Positions 63,916-64,000 of a stretch of DNA of 64,000 bases are shown piece by piece (within the stretch, counting starts at the first letter, position 1; every line of letters starts with the position of its first letter). Location: the NCBI RefSeq assembly GCF_042477335.2, contig NC_091255.1, positions 42,882,501-42,946,500 on the forward strand. The letters run 5' to 3'. The position numbers were made by a program, and so were the translations under genes. Under the pieces are notes generated by a model, which ran no database searches, was not told the DNA's origin, and was given only the letters and a program-made list of their open reading frames with translations. The stretch is from Ovis canadensis (lineage: Eukaryota; Chordata; Mammalia; Artiodactyla; Bovidae).

Positions 63916-64000
63916 CACAAGGTTTGTCCTAGAGTTAGCGCATGTCAGTACTTCATTCTTTTACATAACTGGTAATATTCAGTTTTGGGGACACACCGTG

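Larger units (their letters stand above)
61886..64000 (+). other. ATPAF2: ATPAF2 intron 1 (5' part)
   Basis: No further exon is recognised. GC-rich DNA gives way to unique sequence and then three Bov-tA SINEs between 63.07 and 63.9 kb. Confidence 0.75.

Overview
This is nuclear genomic DNA from a ruminant, probably a bovid. Coding exons are short and split by GT-AG introns. The interspersed repeats are ruminant or cetartiodactyl: Bov-tA SINEs, BovB LINE 3' ends, CHR-type tRNA-Glu SINEs, L1 fragments and older MIR and L2. Gene order matches the conserved block of human 17p11.2 (ATPAF2 - GID4 - DRG2 - MYO15A), shown here in reverse orientation. Genes were recognised by comparing conceptual translations with remembered mammalian family sequences. 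No database search was run.

Layout. (1) 1-29,150, minus strand: MYO15A, from its giant exon 2 (ATG at 29,150) through 46 consecutive coding exons to the left edge. Together they encode about 2,770 codons, and every exon phase is compatible with the next. The window covers the long N-terminal extension, the myosin motor with P-loop, switch I and switch II, the IQ neck, the first MyTH4 region and the start of the FERM-like part. The SH3, second MyTH4, second FERM and C-terminus lie beyond position 1. (2) 29.2-35.0 kb: upstream sequence, intron or promoter of MYO15A, with old repeats only. (3) 35,677-43,695, minus strand: complete DRG2, 13 coding exons, 364 codons. (4) 43.9-47.1 kb: repeat-rich intergenic DNA. 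(5) 49,775-61,160, minus strand: complete GID4, 6 coding exons, 217 codons, with a putative 3' UTR to about 47.1 kb. (6) 61.16-61.75 kb: a GC-rich bidirectional promoter with inverted CCAAT boxes, a ZNF143-type element, an E-box and a YY1-type element. (7) 61,753-61,885, plus strand: first coding exon of ATPAF2, followed by a repeat-rich intron 1 that runs off the right edge.

The four genes do different jobs: an unconventional myosin of hair-cell stereocilia, a developmentally regulated GTPase, the substrate receptor of the CTLH/GID ubiquitin ligase, and a mitochondrial F1-ATPase assembly chaperone. Only GID4 and ATPAF2 are directly linked, by a shared promoter.

No undescribed multi-gene system is visible. 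The observations most worth checking are about RNA processing and local structure: four very short introns that are multiples of three and stop-free in frame (three in MYO15A, one in GID4), a GC-AG donor in DRG2, a 6-nt MYO15A microexon, a premature stop just past a MYO15A donor where the remembered human protein reads on, a tandem acceptor in the motor domain, an inverted plus tandem duplication inside one MYO15A intron, and a GID4 reading frame that stays open across the shared promoter.
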